Shown: positions 1-7,373 of the stretch, in pieces
Position numbering within the stretch: the stretch's first letter is position 1
Layout: every line of letters begins with the position of its first letter
Assembly (NCBI GenBank): GCA_013288705.1
Contig: JABDBI010000005.1
Coordinates: forward strand, 1-64,000
Direction of reading: 5' to 3'
Origin: Methanobacteriota archaeon
GTDB taxonomy: Bacteria; Myxococcota; UBA727; JABDBI01
Length of the DNA: 64,000 nucleotides
Position numbers and translations under genes: made by a program
Notes under the pieces: model-generated
What the model was told of the DNA's origin: nothing
The model's database searches: none
What the model saw: the letters and a program-made list of their open reading frames with translations, nothing else

Positions 1-1121
1 GATGTGAAAGGTGCCCGGGTGACGCCGGTAAGAAATGCGATCATACCAAGCAAGACCAGCAAATTGCCATCGGCCGCACCTGAAAGTACCGCAATTTGCG
101 ATCCCATCGCGGCACCGGTGGCAAGCGACGGTGCGAAAATCCCGCCGCCGCAACCCGACATGTAGGAGATAACGCTCGACATAAATCGCCCGATCACCAG
201 CTGCCAATTGGCTGCATCACCATGAAAGAGAAAGCCCGTAATCACTTGTTTGCCTGGCCCAACCGTTGGCACACCCCATGCCAGAGCAATGCATGCGATG
301 ACAACGCCACACAGGAGTGCAGCAATCACTTGTGCAAGACGTGTCTTAAGTCTCTTTCGCTGCACGGATAGAAAGTGCAATAGCCGGCCAAACGTTGCGC
401 CGGCAATACCGCAAAGGATGCCCGTCGTCAGCACCATGGGCAAAGAAGAAAACGTTGCTGGCGCGAGTGCTGGAAATCCAAAATAGAGATAAGGCCCAAG
501 TAGCCATTGAGAGATGAGACCTGCGACTACAACGGCGAGAATCAAGACGGATTTTAGATTATGAAAATGTTCTGTAATCAACTCTTCGATGGCAAAGATA
601 ATCCCGCCAAGCGGGGTGTTAAACGCGGATGCAATTCCAGCGGCGCCTCCCGCGACAATGAGAGAGTGGTGGTTGAGCCCTGGCCAAATAGGTCTGAACT
701 TTTCTCCCATAAAATGAAAAATAGCGGCGGAGATTTGGATGGTGGGGCCTTCGCGTCCGATCGCGCCGCCACCCATGACGCAGATGAGAGAGCTTAGGAT
801 TTTTATGAAAGCCGTCTTGAGGCTCAACAAGGCGTTGGCAAAGCGATGTTCGGTTTTGAAATTGAGCTCGGCCGTCGCCATAACTTGGGGAATTCCGCTT
901 CCCGCAGCGTAGGGCGCGAGCATGGCGACGAGCGCCCAGGCTGCTGTGAAGCAGAGGGGGGAAATGGCTAGGGACCAGTATGGGTGGTGGGTGAGGACTT
1001 CTAAAGAGAAGCGGCTACAAAGATCGAAGAGGGATGCGTAGCCGACGGCGACGAAGCCGGTGACGGCGGCGGCTAGCCAGTACGGGATGGTGTCTAGAAT
1101 GGCTTTGTTAATGGCTAAAAT
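1..1121 (-). CDS. ClC-family chloride channel/transporter, 3' end beyond window
   Basis: Integral membrane protein that moves chloride, probably in exchange for protons. Reading the minus strand gives an open frame from about 1121 down to base 1 with the ClC signatures in order: GSGIP, the gate-glutamate motif GREGP near 750, IEE near 590 (the inner proton-pathway glutamate region of E. coli ClcA), and GGIFAPSLATG near 140, followed by TGVTRAPFT at the window edge. The C-terminal part with the ion-coordinating tyrosine lies outside. The start is unclear: the frame has no ATG, GTG or TTG before the first membrane helix. An ATT at 1112 follows an ACAGGA ribosome-site-like stretch, and an in-frame TGA lies at 1140-1142. 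The 5' end meets the stop of the small secreted gene at 1115, so the two are probably cotranscribed. The family is certain, the start is not. Confidence 0.88.
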   Translation of the reverse strand, partial: MLAINKAILDTIPYWLAAAVTGFVAVGYASLFDLCSRFSLEVLTHHPYWSLAISPLCFTAAWALVAMLAPYAAGSGIPQVMATAELNFKTEHRFANALLSLKTAFIKILSSLICVMGGGAIGREGPTIQISAAIFHFMGEKFRPIWPGLNHHSLIVAGGAAGIASAFNTPLGGIIFAIEELITEHFHNLKSVLILAVVVAGLISQWLLGPYLYFGFPALAPATFSSLPMVLTTGILCGIAGATFGRLLHFLSVQRKRLKTRLAQVIAALLCGVVIACIALAWGVPTVGPGKQVITGFLFHGDAANWQLVIGRFMSSVISYMSGCGGGIFAPSLATGAAMGSQIAVLSGAADGNLLVLLGMIAFLTGVTRAPFT

Positions 1122-1384
1122 CCTGTGGGGCGATAGTTTTCAATCCTGCAAGAAGCTTTGCTCCAAAGAAATATATTAACCTGCGTGTCCCATTTTCTGT
1201 ATTTGATCAGTGCGATGCATCCGTCTAATTTGCTTACTTCAAACCGGTTGTAGGTTCTATAATTTCTGCGTCGGTTGCCGAAGCCATAGGCTTGGTATGT
1301 AAGCTTGGCGATATTCGGGTTCTCAGCCCACAGGGCCATGCTTGTGAGGAGGGGTAAGATGAGGGCGGAAGATATTTTGGCCAC
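1115..1384 (-). CDS. Small secreted protein, unknown
   Basis: 89 residues starting at GTG, with GGAG nine bases upstream. Residues 1-20 look like a Sec signal peptide (basic start, hydrophobic core, Ala-rich end ALWA before ENPN). The mature part is about 69 residues, rich in Tyr, Arg and Asn, with two Cys that could form a disulphide. I recognise no family. It ends exactly where the ClC transporter frame opens, which suggests one transcript. Support comes from the ribosome-binding site, the signal peptide and the fit to its neighbour. There is no homology evidence. Confidence 0.5.
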   Translation of the reverse strand: MAKISSALILPLLTSMALWAENPNIAKLTYQAYGFGNRRRNYRTYNRFEVSKLDGCIALIKYRKWDTQVNIFLWSKASCRIENYRPTGF

Positions 1385-1504
1385 TGCTGTTCACTCCGCT
1401 GTGCGAATGCTTGTTTGGTATCGGCGTTTCGATGGAAATGTTGTGGGAGCAGCTTGGAAACTTGCCTTGAACGGACATATGATGAAATATGGAGGACATT
1501 GAAA

Positions 1505-3109
1505 ATGTCACACAGCATACCTCCTTTTCATACTAGGACAGGGTTTGATGCGGGAGGTGTCGGCGGTGGTCATGCTCCACGTCCTGCAACTGCTAGAGGG
1601 CCACAGATTGGCGGAGGAGGAGATCATACCGTCGCTCACCAAGTATCTCTCGCGGCCAGCGTCGGGATCGTGGCGCGCGCAAACCGTCATGCCCCCCCGC
1701 CTGACAAAATCCGTGCAGATGGGCAGACACGCATAGACCAGATATGGGGTGGCCAAAAGCGGTGGTACCATCTATTTTTTACACCGGAACGCATCAAGAA
1801 AGCCCTTACTAAGATAGAAGAAAAAACAAATAAACTATTAAGTACGTACCATGCAAGGGTGATCGCGTCCCTCACAGACAGCATCAGGACTACTGCCGTC
1901 TCATGGCGATCCGACGCGCCCACACTTTTAGCACATGCAGCTAGAGCCGACGCACAACGGCCTTGGTACCAACGGATGTTTGGGCACTCAAAGGAATACA
2001 ATGATTTTGCAAGAGACCTGTCTGCCCTTGTCTATAAAGGAAGAGCTTTCGCAAACATGGCCGGGCAAGCTGGTGCTGGCGTAGGGACACCAGGTACTCG
2101 AGCCCAGCAACCGGCTGCTCAGCCCAGGGTTCCAAACGTGATGGCCGCCGTGGCCGGAACCATGAAAAAAATAAATGCGGATCCACTCGCACAAGAGTTG
2201 ATGCGAAAGTTTGTGGGCGATGCAACACATCCGAGGGCTGCCCTCGCACCTTCTGGTCAAGGAACGGCAGATACAAGTTGGCGCAGCGCTCGATTGGATA
2301 ATGTTCTTATTGACCGCATCGTTGGACTCGACCAGCAGCGTCTAGCCGGGGGCCGGCTATCATCAGCGCCAGGAGCGATACACATTGCTATCGATGGATT
2401 ATTGAAAGGTCAGCGATCATCTTCCCTGCACATGGCTGAAGCGGACCGCCTGATAACAGCGGCGGAAGGCTTGCGCGGTCTTCCTCGCGACCAACAGGAG
2501 GTCGTTGAAACGCTCCGTCGAACTTATAACGATACAATTCAAGAAAAACTGTCGCTTCTCGCCAGGCGGGCCGATTCAGGTTTGGTGTTTGATGGAAGGG
2601 GGCCTGGGGGCATGCAAATCATTGATGCTAAGAACAGGCTACGTGAGGCTGCCAACGCGCTATCGCGGAACGCCCATGCTGACGTTACAGAAGACATGCT
2701 GGTAGCCGAGAAAGAGCTTAGACAAGCGGAGAGATTGGTGGATGGAGGCACTATCACCGGAGCGTCAGCTAGAGCCGTCGCTGAGCTCCGCGGATATATG
2801 ACTCAGGTAAACAGCGTCCGGCTGCCTATCGATGTTCAAGCCCGGGATGCGTATGACAGGCACAGCGCTTTAGGAGGCGGTGTAGAGAGCATTGCCAGGG
2901 ATCTACGCGACGCTGCGACGGAGCGCGGCCGGGAAAGCGACGCAAATGCGCAAAAAAGAATGGAGCATATTGCGCGGGCTTTTGACAACGCAGAGCAAGC
3001 ACGCCTGGGTGGCAATCTCTCTGCAGAGCAGATTCGTGCGTTTAATGAACTCAATCACATTTATCAGCGGCTAAGGTTGTCTGCTCCCGCCGATGGGGAT
3101 CAGGCATAG
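1505..3109 (+). CDS. Uncharacterised protein with helical repeats
   Basis: I chose ATG 1505 (534 residues) because GGAGG precedes it by eight bases; the open frame itself reaches back to 1415. Residues 1-60 are Gly/His/Pro/Arg-rich and look disordered. The centre has a basic segment (LTKIEEKTNKLL) and is mostly helical. The C-terminal third holds three imperfect repeats of about 44 residues with the pattern A..A..L..G(G) then A..EL...Y......RL, ending near TIQEKLSL, VNSVRLPI and YQRLRLSA. There is no signal peptide or membrane segment. The family is unknown. The disordered Ser/Gly start plus helical repeats resemble injected effectors of host-associated bacteria, but this is only an impression; no secretion genes are in view. 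Confidence 0.75.
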   Translation: MSHSIPPFHTRTGFDAGGVGGGHAPRPATARGPQIGGGGDHTVAHQVSLAASVGIVARANRHAPPPDKIRADGQTRIDQIWGGQKRWYHLFFTPERIKKALTKIEEKTNKLLSTYHARVIASLTDSIRTTAVSWRSDAPTLLAHAARADAQRPWYQRMFGHSKEYNDFARDLSALVYKGRAFANMAGQAGAGVGTPGTRAQQPAAQPRVPNVMAAVAGTMKKINADPLAQELMRKFVGDATHPRAALAPSGQGTADTSWRSARLDNVLIDRIVGLDQQRLAGGRLSSAPGAIHIAIDGLLKGQRSSSLHMAEADRLITAAEGLRGLPRDQQEVVETLRRTYNDTIQEKLSLLARRADSGLVFDGRGPGGMQIIDAKNRLREAANALSRNAHADVTEDMLVAEKELRQAERLVDGGTITGASARAVAELRGYMTQVNSVRLPIDVQARDAYDRHSALGGGVESIARDLRDAATERGRESDANAQKRMEHIARAFDNAEQARLGGNLSAEQIRAFNELNHIYQRLRLSAPADGDQA

Positions 3110-3137
3110 GCGTTTTATCTTGCCTCTTCCCTTTTTC

Positions 3138-3167
3138 TTGACCCATACAGCATATATGCTGTAGCAT
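3138..3167 (+). promoter_or_regulatory. hicAB promoter with palindromic operator
   Basis: A -35-like TTGACC (3138-3143) and a -10-like TAGCAT (3162-3167) are 18 bases apart. A perfect 18-bp palindrome, TACAGCATATATGCTGTA (3146-3163), fills the space between them. HicB antitoxins with a C-terminal helix-turn-helix autorepress by binding such operators, so this is the expected HicB site. Confidence 0.65.
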
Positions 3168-3173
3168 AACCCA

Positions 3174-3364
3174 GTGCCAGTCCCAGGAAAGGCCATTATC
3201 AAGATCCTGCTCAACGTGGCTGGTCTATTAAGAGCCAGAGAGGGTCCCATGTGAAGCTAACGAAAGACGGAAAAGTGACAGAAGTTCCAGTTCACGGAAA
3301 CCATGATCTTGGAAGAGGTCTTATTCGGGCGATTGAAAAACAGACGGGGGAAGAACTATTATGA
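3174..3364 (+). pseudogene. hicA: hicA mRNA interferase toxin, frameshifted
   Basis: HicA is a small double-stranded-RNA-binding-fold ribonuclease. Its sequence is present in two frames. From GTG 3174 one frame reads VPVPGKAIIKILLNVAG, the usual HicA start. From about 3218 the match continues one frame over as GWSIKSQRGSHVKL, which contains the catalytic-His motif GSH, and runs to TGEELL with a stop at 3362-3364. One base appears to be missing around 3216-3224. Joined, the product would be about 64 residues, normal for HicA. The end overlaps the hicB start by the ATGA arrangement, and a promoter/operator lies directly upstream. Unless the base is a sequencing error or frameshifting occurs, the toxin is inactive while the antitoxin stays intact. 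Confidence 0.7.
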
Positions 3365-3786
3365 TGCGCTACCAAGCTAAAATCTACCTAGACGACAACC
3401 GATATTCTGTCGAGTTCCCTGACCTGCCAGGATGTTTCAGCGATGGAGCGACGCGGGAAGAAGCCAGAACAAACGCGCGAGAAGCGCTCAGTCTGTATCT
3501 TGAAGAGGCACGCGATCCGGCATGGGAAATTCCTCGAGCGAAACTGCATCATGGGAAAAATTATGAGTGGGTGACACCTTTCGAAGATGTGGCGATTCCG
3601 CTGATGATTCGGCATGCACGCTTGAAACATGGAATGTCTCAGCGACAATTTGCGGGATTGCTCGGGGTTACCATTCAGCAGCTGCAAAAGCTGGAGACGC
3701 CGGGGAAATCTAACCCGACGGTGAAAACGCTTGTTGCGATTTCTGAGGCGTTGGATGAGCATCTTGAGATTAGGCTTGCAGCGTAA
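3361..3786 (+). CDS. hicB: HicB-family antitoxin with HTH domain
   Basis: 141 residues. Residues 1-50 form the degenerate RNase-H-like HicB fold (YSVEFPDLPGCFSDGATREEA). Residues about 75-135 are an XRE/Cro-type helix-turn-helix (RHARLKHGMSQRQFAGLLGV...QQLQKLE). It should neutralise HicA and repress the operon by binding the palindrome at 3146-3163. The start at 3361 overlaps the hicA stop (ATGATG; 3364 is an equivalent start), typical of translational coupling. Because hicA is frameshifted, this gene may persist as an orphan repressor or antitoxin. Confidence 0.88.
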   Translation: MMRYQAKIYLDDNRYSVEFPDLPGCFSDGATREEARTNAREALSLYLEEARDPAWEIPRAKLHHGKNYEWVTPFEDVAIPLMIRHARLKHGMSQRQFAGLLGVTIQQLQKLETPGKSNPTVKTLVAISEALDEHLEIRLAA

Positions 3787-3796
3787 CCGATTCCCG

Positions 3797-3837
3797 CCCT
3801 CACCCTTGATCCCTCTCCCGCCAGCGGGAGAGGGGAA
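3797..3837. repeat. Palindromic repeat family A, copy 1
   Basis: CCCTCTCCCGCCAGCGGGAGAGGG-type hairpin with the tail CCTCACCCTTGAT on one side. It lies between the convergent ends of hicB and the zinc-protease gene, where it could also help terminate transcription. The same unit with the same tail recurs in opposite orientation at 31097 and 34095. Confidence 0.85.
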
Positions 3838-3839
3838 AT

Positions 3840-4307
3840 CTAATACAATCGCTTCATCTTGGTTTTCGTTGCCTTGCCCTGGCACATCGATTTCGCTGGA
3901 TCAATCACAAAGCGATTCCGCAACGCATCACGCCCAAGCAACATGCGAAACAACAACGGCTCTCGATTGGTCAATGTCACATCGACATCCCAACTCTGCT
4001 CGCCAACGGTCACCGGCATGCGAATACAATAACGCCGCTCACGCATCCCGCCCGAGTTCATCACCAGGCGCCGATCCATCACCTCAGCAACACACTCTCG
4101 CCGAATATTTGTGTCACCATGAAATGGATACACCACAAACGACACTACCTGCTTCGCACTCCCCTCGACGAGCTTAATCTCAAGCGCATGCAACGCAGAT
4201 GTCTTCGCCCCGGTGTCGATCTTCGCTAAAATCGCCGGGATGCCAATGGCTGGCAGAGCACACCACTCTTGCCAGCCAATCACTAAACGCGCGTCAGCTG
4301 CAGCCAC
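3840..4307 (-). CDS. RimK-associated retropepsin-like zinc protease family
   Basis: Short protein of the family often annotated as ATP-dependent zinc protease (RimB-like), frequently linked to RimK glutamate ligases. It has the retropepsin-like motif KIDTGAKTSALHA (about residues 29-41 from GTG 4307), then LLGRDAL and FVIDPAKS near the end. Length from GTG 4307 is about 155 residues, usual for the family. The frame is open to 4403 but the upstream part overlaps the coding end of the ribonucleotide reductase gene. GTG 4307 (overlap 14 bases) or GTG 4283 are the plausible starts. No RimK gene is next to it. The family is clear; the substrate is unknown. Confidence 0.8.
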   Translation of the reverse strand: MAAADARLVIGWQEWCALPAIGIPAILAKIDTGAKTSALHALEIKLVEGSAKQVVSFVVYPFHGDTNIRRECVAEVMDRRLVMNSGGMRERRYCIRMPVTVGEQSWDVDVTLTNREPLLFRMLLGRDALRNRFVIDPAKSMCQGKATKTKMKRLY

Positions 4308-7221
4308 TGGTTGAACCGCAGTTCCAGCACCGATAGCAAGAACCGTTACGCACCATGATCGTCCCACATGCCTGACATGGAGGCGCATCTGATTGCAACG
4401 CACGCATCCGCGTTTGATACTCGTCTTCTTTGGCCGTCATCTTCTCGATGGGCTTGCTTGGTGCCGGCTCCATCTCTTGAATCTTCTCTTCATCTTTCAA
4501 AAACTTCGACGCCAACCATCGGAAGATGTAATCGGTCACACTCTTCGCAATCGGAATCTCCGGATTGCCAGTAAAGCCACTCGGCTCAAAGCGCGTGTGG
4601 CAAAACTTATCGGAGAGCACCTTCAGTGGCACACCATATTGCAGCGAGAGGCTGATGGCCGTCGCAAACACGTCCATCAAACCACTGATCGTGCTGCCCT
4701 CTTTCGACATCGTGCAAAAGAGTTCACCAGGCGTGCCGTCTTCAAACAAACCGACAGTTAGATAACCCTCATGGCCACCAATGCTAAACTTATGCGTCAT
4801 CGCCGCACGTTCAGCTGGCAATCGTCGACGTTGTACCATGCCAAGCTTGCGACCAAGTTCTTTCTGCGCGCCCATTCCCTTCGCCGCTTCGATTAGGTCT
4901 TCCAACGTCGCGGGGCGATAGCCACTCACCGGCACCGATGGCCCCGTCGCCACATCTGACTTTTCTTCTTTACCCGTCGACAACGCTTGGCTCTGCTTAC
5001 TGCCATCTCGGTAAATCGCTAAAGCCTTCAAACCAAGCTTCCACGCTTCCATGTGAATCTTTTCGACTTCTTCGACGGTAGCTTCGCAAGGCATATTCAC
5101 CGTCTTGGAAATCGCTCCCGACAAAAATGGCTGAGTGGCTGCCATCATGAGTACGTGCGCCATGGGCAACAACGTACGTTTACCATTCTGCGGCTTAAAC
5201 GCGCAGTCGAACACTGCCAGATGCTCATCTTTCAGATAAGGCGCACCTTCAATGGTTTCTCTCTCTTCGAGATAGGCAGCGATTGCAGCGCGCTCCTTCT
5301 GACTATAGCCAAGCACTTCCAACGCCAGTGGAACAGTTTGATTGACAATCTTCATCAATCCACCACCCACAAGCTTCTTGTACTTGATGAGCGCAATATC
5401 CGGCTCAATGCCTGTGGTGTCGCAATCCATCATGAAGCCGATGGTTCCCGTCGGTGCCAACACCGTGACTTGTGCATTGCGATAACCATAGGCCTTGCCC
5501 AAAGACTCCGCGTTGGTCCATGCCACGCGTGCAGCATGAATCACTGGCTCTAACTGTGGCCGCAAGTGCTTGTCGGTAATTTCATAAGCTGACTTTCGAT
5601 GCATCGCCATGACATCGAGAAAGCAATCTCGATTTTTGGCGTAGCCACTAAAAGCACCCATCGATCGCGCAATCTCAGCGGAAGTCGCGTAGGCATACCC
5701 GCCCATCAGCGCCGTAATACCAGCCGCATAGGCGCGCCCTTCGTCGCAATCATAGGAAAGACCCACAGACATCAGCAAGGCACCAAGGTTGGCGTAGCCA
5801 AGACCAAGGGGCCGAAACGCGTGGCTATTTTTTTCAATCTTCTTGGTTGGGTAAGATGAAAAATCCACCACGATCTCTTGTGCCAAAATCGTAATCGACA
5901 CCGCGTGCATAAAGCCGTCGATGTTGAATCCGCCATCTTCCGTGCGAAAGCGCATCAAGTTCAGCGATGCAAGATTGCATGCCGAATCATCTAAAAACAT
6001 GTACTCGCTGCAAGGATTTGAGGCGTTAATAGGCGCCGTCACTTTGCAGGTATGATAGCGGTTGATGGTGGTGTCGAACTGTAAGCCGGGATCCCCACAC
6101 TCCCATGCTGTCGCAGCTATTTTTCGCCAAATATCACGCGCTTTGTAGCGCGCCATGGGCTTGCCATCGCGTACTGCTTTGGTGTCAAACTCTGTGTCAT
6201 TCTCCACTGCTTTCATGAACTCATCAGTGACACGCACGGAGTGATTGGCATTTTGAAACTGGATGGAGTCATAGGCGCCGCCGGGAATATTAAAACCAGC
6301 GTCGAAACCCGCATGAATCAGCGCTTGCGCTTTCTTCTCTTCTTTACGCTTACAATCGATAAATTCCAAAATATCCGGATGATCCACATTCAAGATCACC
6401 ATTTTTGCTGCGCGCCGTGTTTTTCCACCCGACTTAATCACGCCAGCGAAAGAATCAAATCCCTTCATGAACGAGACCGGGCCTGAAGCCGTGCCGCCGC
6501 CAGTTAAGAGTTCTGAACTCGCACGAATGCTAGAAAAATTTGTCCCTGTACCAGAACCATATTTGAAAAGCATGCCCTCGGTTTTCGCAAGGTTCAAAAT
6601 GCTATCCATGGTGTCATCAACCGAGTTAATAAAACACGCCGAGCACTGCGGATGCGGCTCTACACCGACGTTAAACCAAACGGGAGAATTAAACGCCATC
6701 TTTTGCGTAATCAGCAAGTGCGTAAGCTCGTCGTGAAATACTTGTGCATCTTCTTCCGATGCAAAATAGCCGCCCTTCTTGCCCCACTTCGTCATGGTAT
6801 CAGCGACGCGCAACACCAATTGTCGTACCGAATTTTCACGCTCTGGCGTACCGGGTGTGCCGCGAAAATATTTATTCACCACAATATTGGTGGCGCTTTG
6901 CGACCAGGTTGTGGGCACTTCTACATCGGTTTGCTCAAAAATAACTTTGCCGCCCGCTTCAGCAATGCTTGCCGTACGCTTCTCCCAAAAGATGCCAGCC
7001 TCGTTGCTCAGCGGATCGACACCTGCTTTGGTGAAAATCCGTTTGATCTTGAGCCCCTTGCCATCCACAAACATTTCCATGGTTTTGGGTGAATCTGCTC
7101 GGCTTTTATTGTCTTCATTTTTCTCTGTCGCTTGATTGAACATTTCCACACCCCATCTCGTGTCTGTAATTTTACTACTTTTTGCCGCAAAAGTCCCCTC
7201 GCCATGCGACATCTGCCGCAC
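4294..7221 (-). CDS. nrdJ: Adenosylcobalamin-dependent (class II) ribonucleotide reductase
   Basis: Reduces ribonucleotides to deoxyribonucleotides using a B12-derived radical, with no oxygen-dependent partner subunit. About 975 residues, in the class II size range. Visible features (numbered from 7221): CSACF with the redox cysteine at 193-197, the radical-site motif NPCSEYMF at 402-409 (Asn402, Cys404, Glu406), and a C-terminal Cys cluster (CQAC...CYRCWNC) that could bind zinc or shuttle electrons. Three starts are possible: GTG 7221, ATG 7212 (AAAGGG eight bases upstream, which I favour) and ATG 7143. No small subunit or activase lies nearby. The upstream region carries two NrdR-like boxes. 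The 3' end overlaps the protease gene. Confidence 0.95.
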   Translation of the reverse strand: MRQMSHGEGTFAAKSSKITDTRWGVEMFNQATEKNEDNKSRADSPKTMEMFVDGKGLKIKRIFTKAGVDPLSNEAGIFWEKRTASIAEAGGKVIFEQTDVEVPTTWSQSATNIVVNKYFRGTPGTPERENSVRQLVLRVADTMTKWGKKGGYFASEEDAQVFHDELTHLLITQKMAFNSPVWFNVGVEPHPQCSACFINSVDDTMDSILNLAKTEGMLFKYGSGTGTNFSSIRASSELLTGGGTASGPVSFMKGFDSFAGVIKSGGKTRRAAKMVILNVDHPDILEFIDCKRKEEKKAQALIHAGFDAGFNIPGGAYDSIQFQNANHSVRVTDEFMKAVENDTEFDTKAVRDGKPMARYKARDIWRKIAATAWECGDPGLQFDTTINRYHTCKVTAPINASNPCSEYMFLDDSACNLASLNLMRFRTEDGGFNIDGFMHAVSITILAQEIVVDFSSYPTKKIEKNSHAFRPLGLGYANLGALLMSVGLSYDCDEGRAYAAGITALMGGYAYATSAEIARSMGAFSGYAKNRDCFLDVMAMHRKSAYEITDKHLRPQLEPVIHAARVAWTNAESLGKAYGYRNAQVTVLAPTGTIGFMMDCDTTGIEPDIALIKYKKLVGGGLMKIVNQTVPLALEVLGYSQKERAAIAAYLEERETIEGAPYLKDEHLAVFDCAFKPQNGKRTLLPMAHVLMMAATQPFLSGAISKTVNMPCEATVEEVEKIHMEAWKLGLKALAIYRDGSKQSQALSTGKEEKSDVATGPSVPVSGYRPATLEDLIEAAKGMGAQKELGRKLGMVQRRRLPAERAAMTHKFSIGGHEGYLTVGLFEDGTPGELFCTMSKEGSTISGLMDVFATAISLSLQYGVPLKVLSDKFCHTRFEPSGFTGNPEIPIAKSVTDYIFRWLASKFLKDEEKIQEMEPAPSKPIEKMTAKEDEYQTRMRALQSDAPPCQACGTIMVRNGSCYRCWNCGSTSGCS

Positions 7222-7319
7222 CCTTTGGCTCTTGGGATTTTGTTATTTTGTGCTAGCCCCCTTACTCTTAGAACTACAGAAAACGGACCCTGTTAGTCAA
7301 TGACCGGGGAGTGAAAAAT

Positions 7320-7366
7320 CCACAATATGTTGTTCTTGCAGTAGGTTAGCACACAAAATATTGCGG
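7320..7366 (-). promoter_or_regulatory. Tandem NrdR-like boxes upstream of nrdJ
   Basis: Two 16-base sites, CCACAATATGTTGTTC (7320-7335) and ACACAAAATATTGCGG (7351-7366), match the known NrdR-box consensus (ACAC-A/T-ATAT-A/T-T-A/T-GTGT) at about 12 and 13 of 16 positions. They are separated by 15 bases, so their centres are 31 bases (three helical turns) apart, the usual NrdR pair geometry. NrdR represses ribonucleotide reductase genes when dATP is high. Confidence 0.6.
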
Positions 7367-7373
7367 ACGATTG

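Noticed and set aside
4393-4761. Plus-strand open frames of 60-170 codons over nrdJ, the E1 gene, the coiled-coil gene and others
   Set aside because: They lie antisense to clearly recognised proteins, lack ribosome-binding sites and known motifs, and are reading-frame shadows.
7222-7373. Cobalamin riboswitch upstream of the B12-dependent reductase
   Set aside because: I could not find a B12-box-like core or the long structured leader; only about 150 bases are available and they are better explained by NrdR-like boxes.
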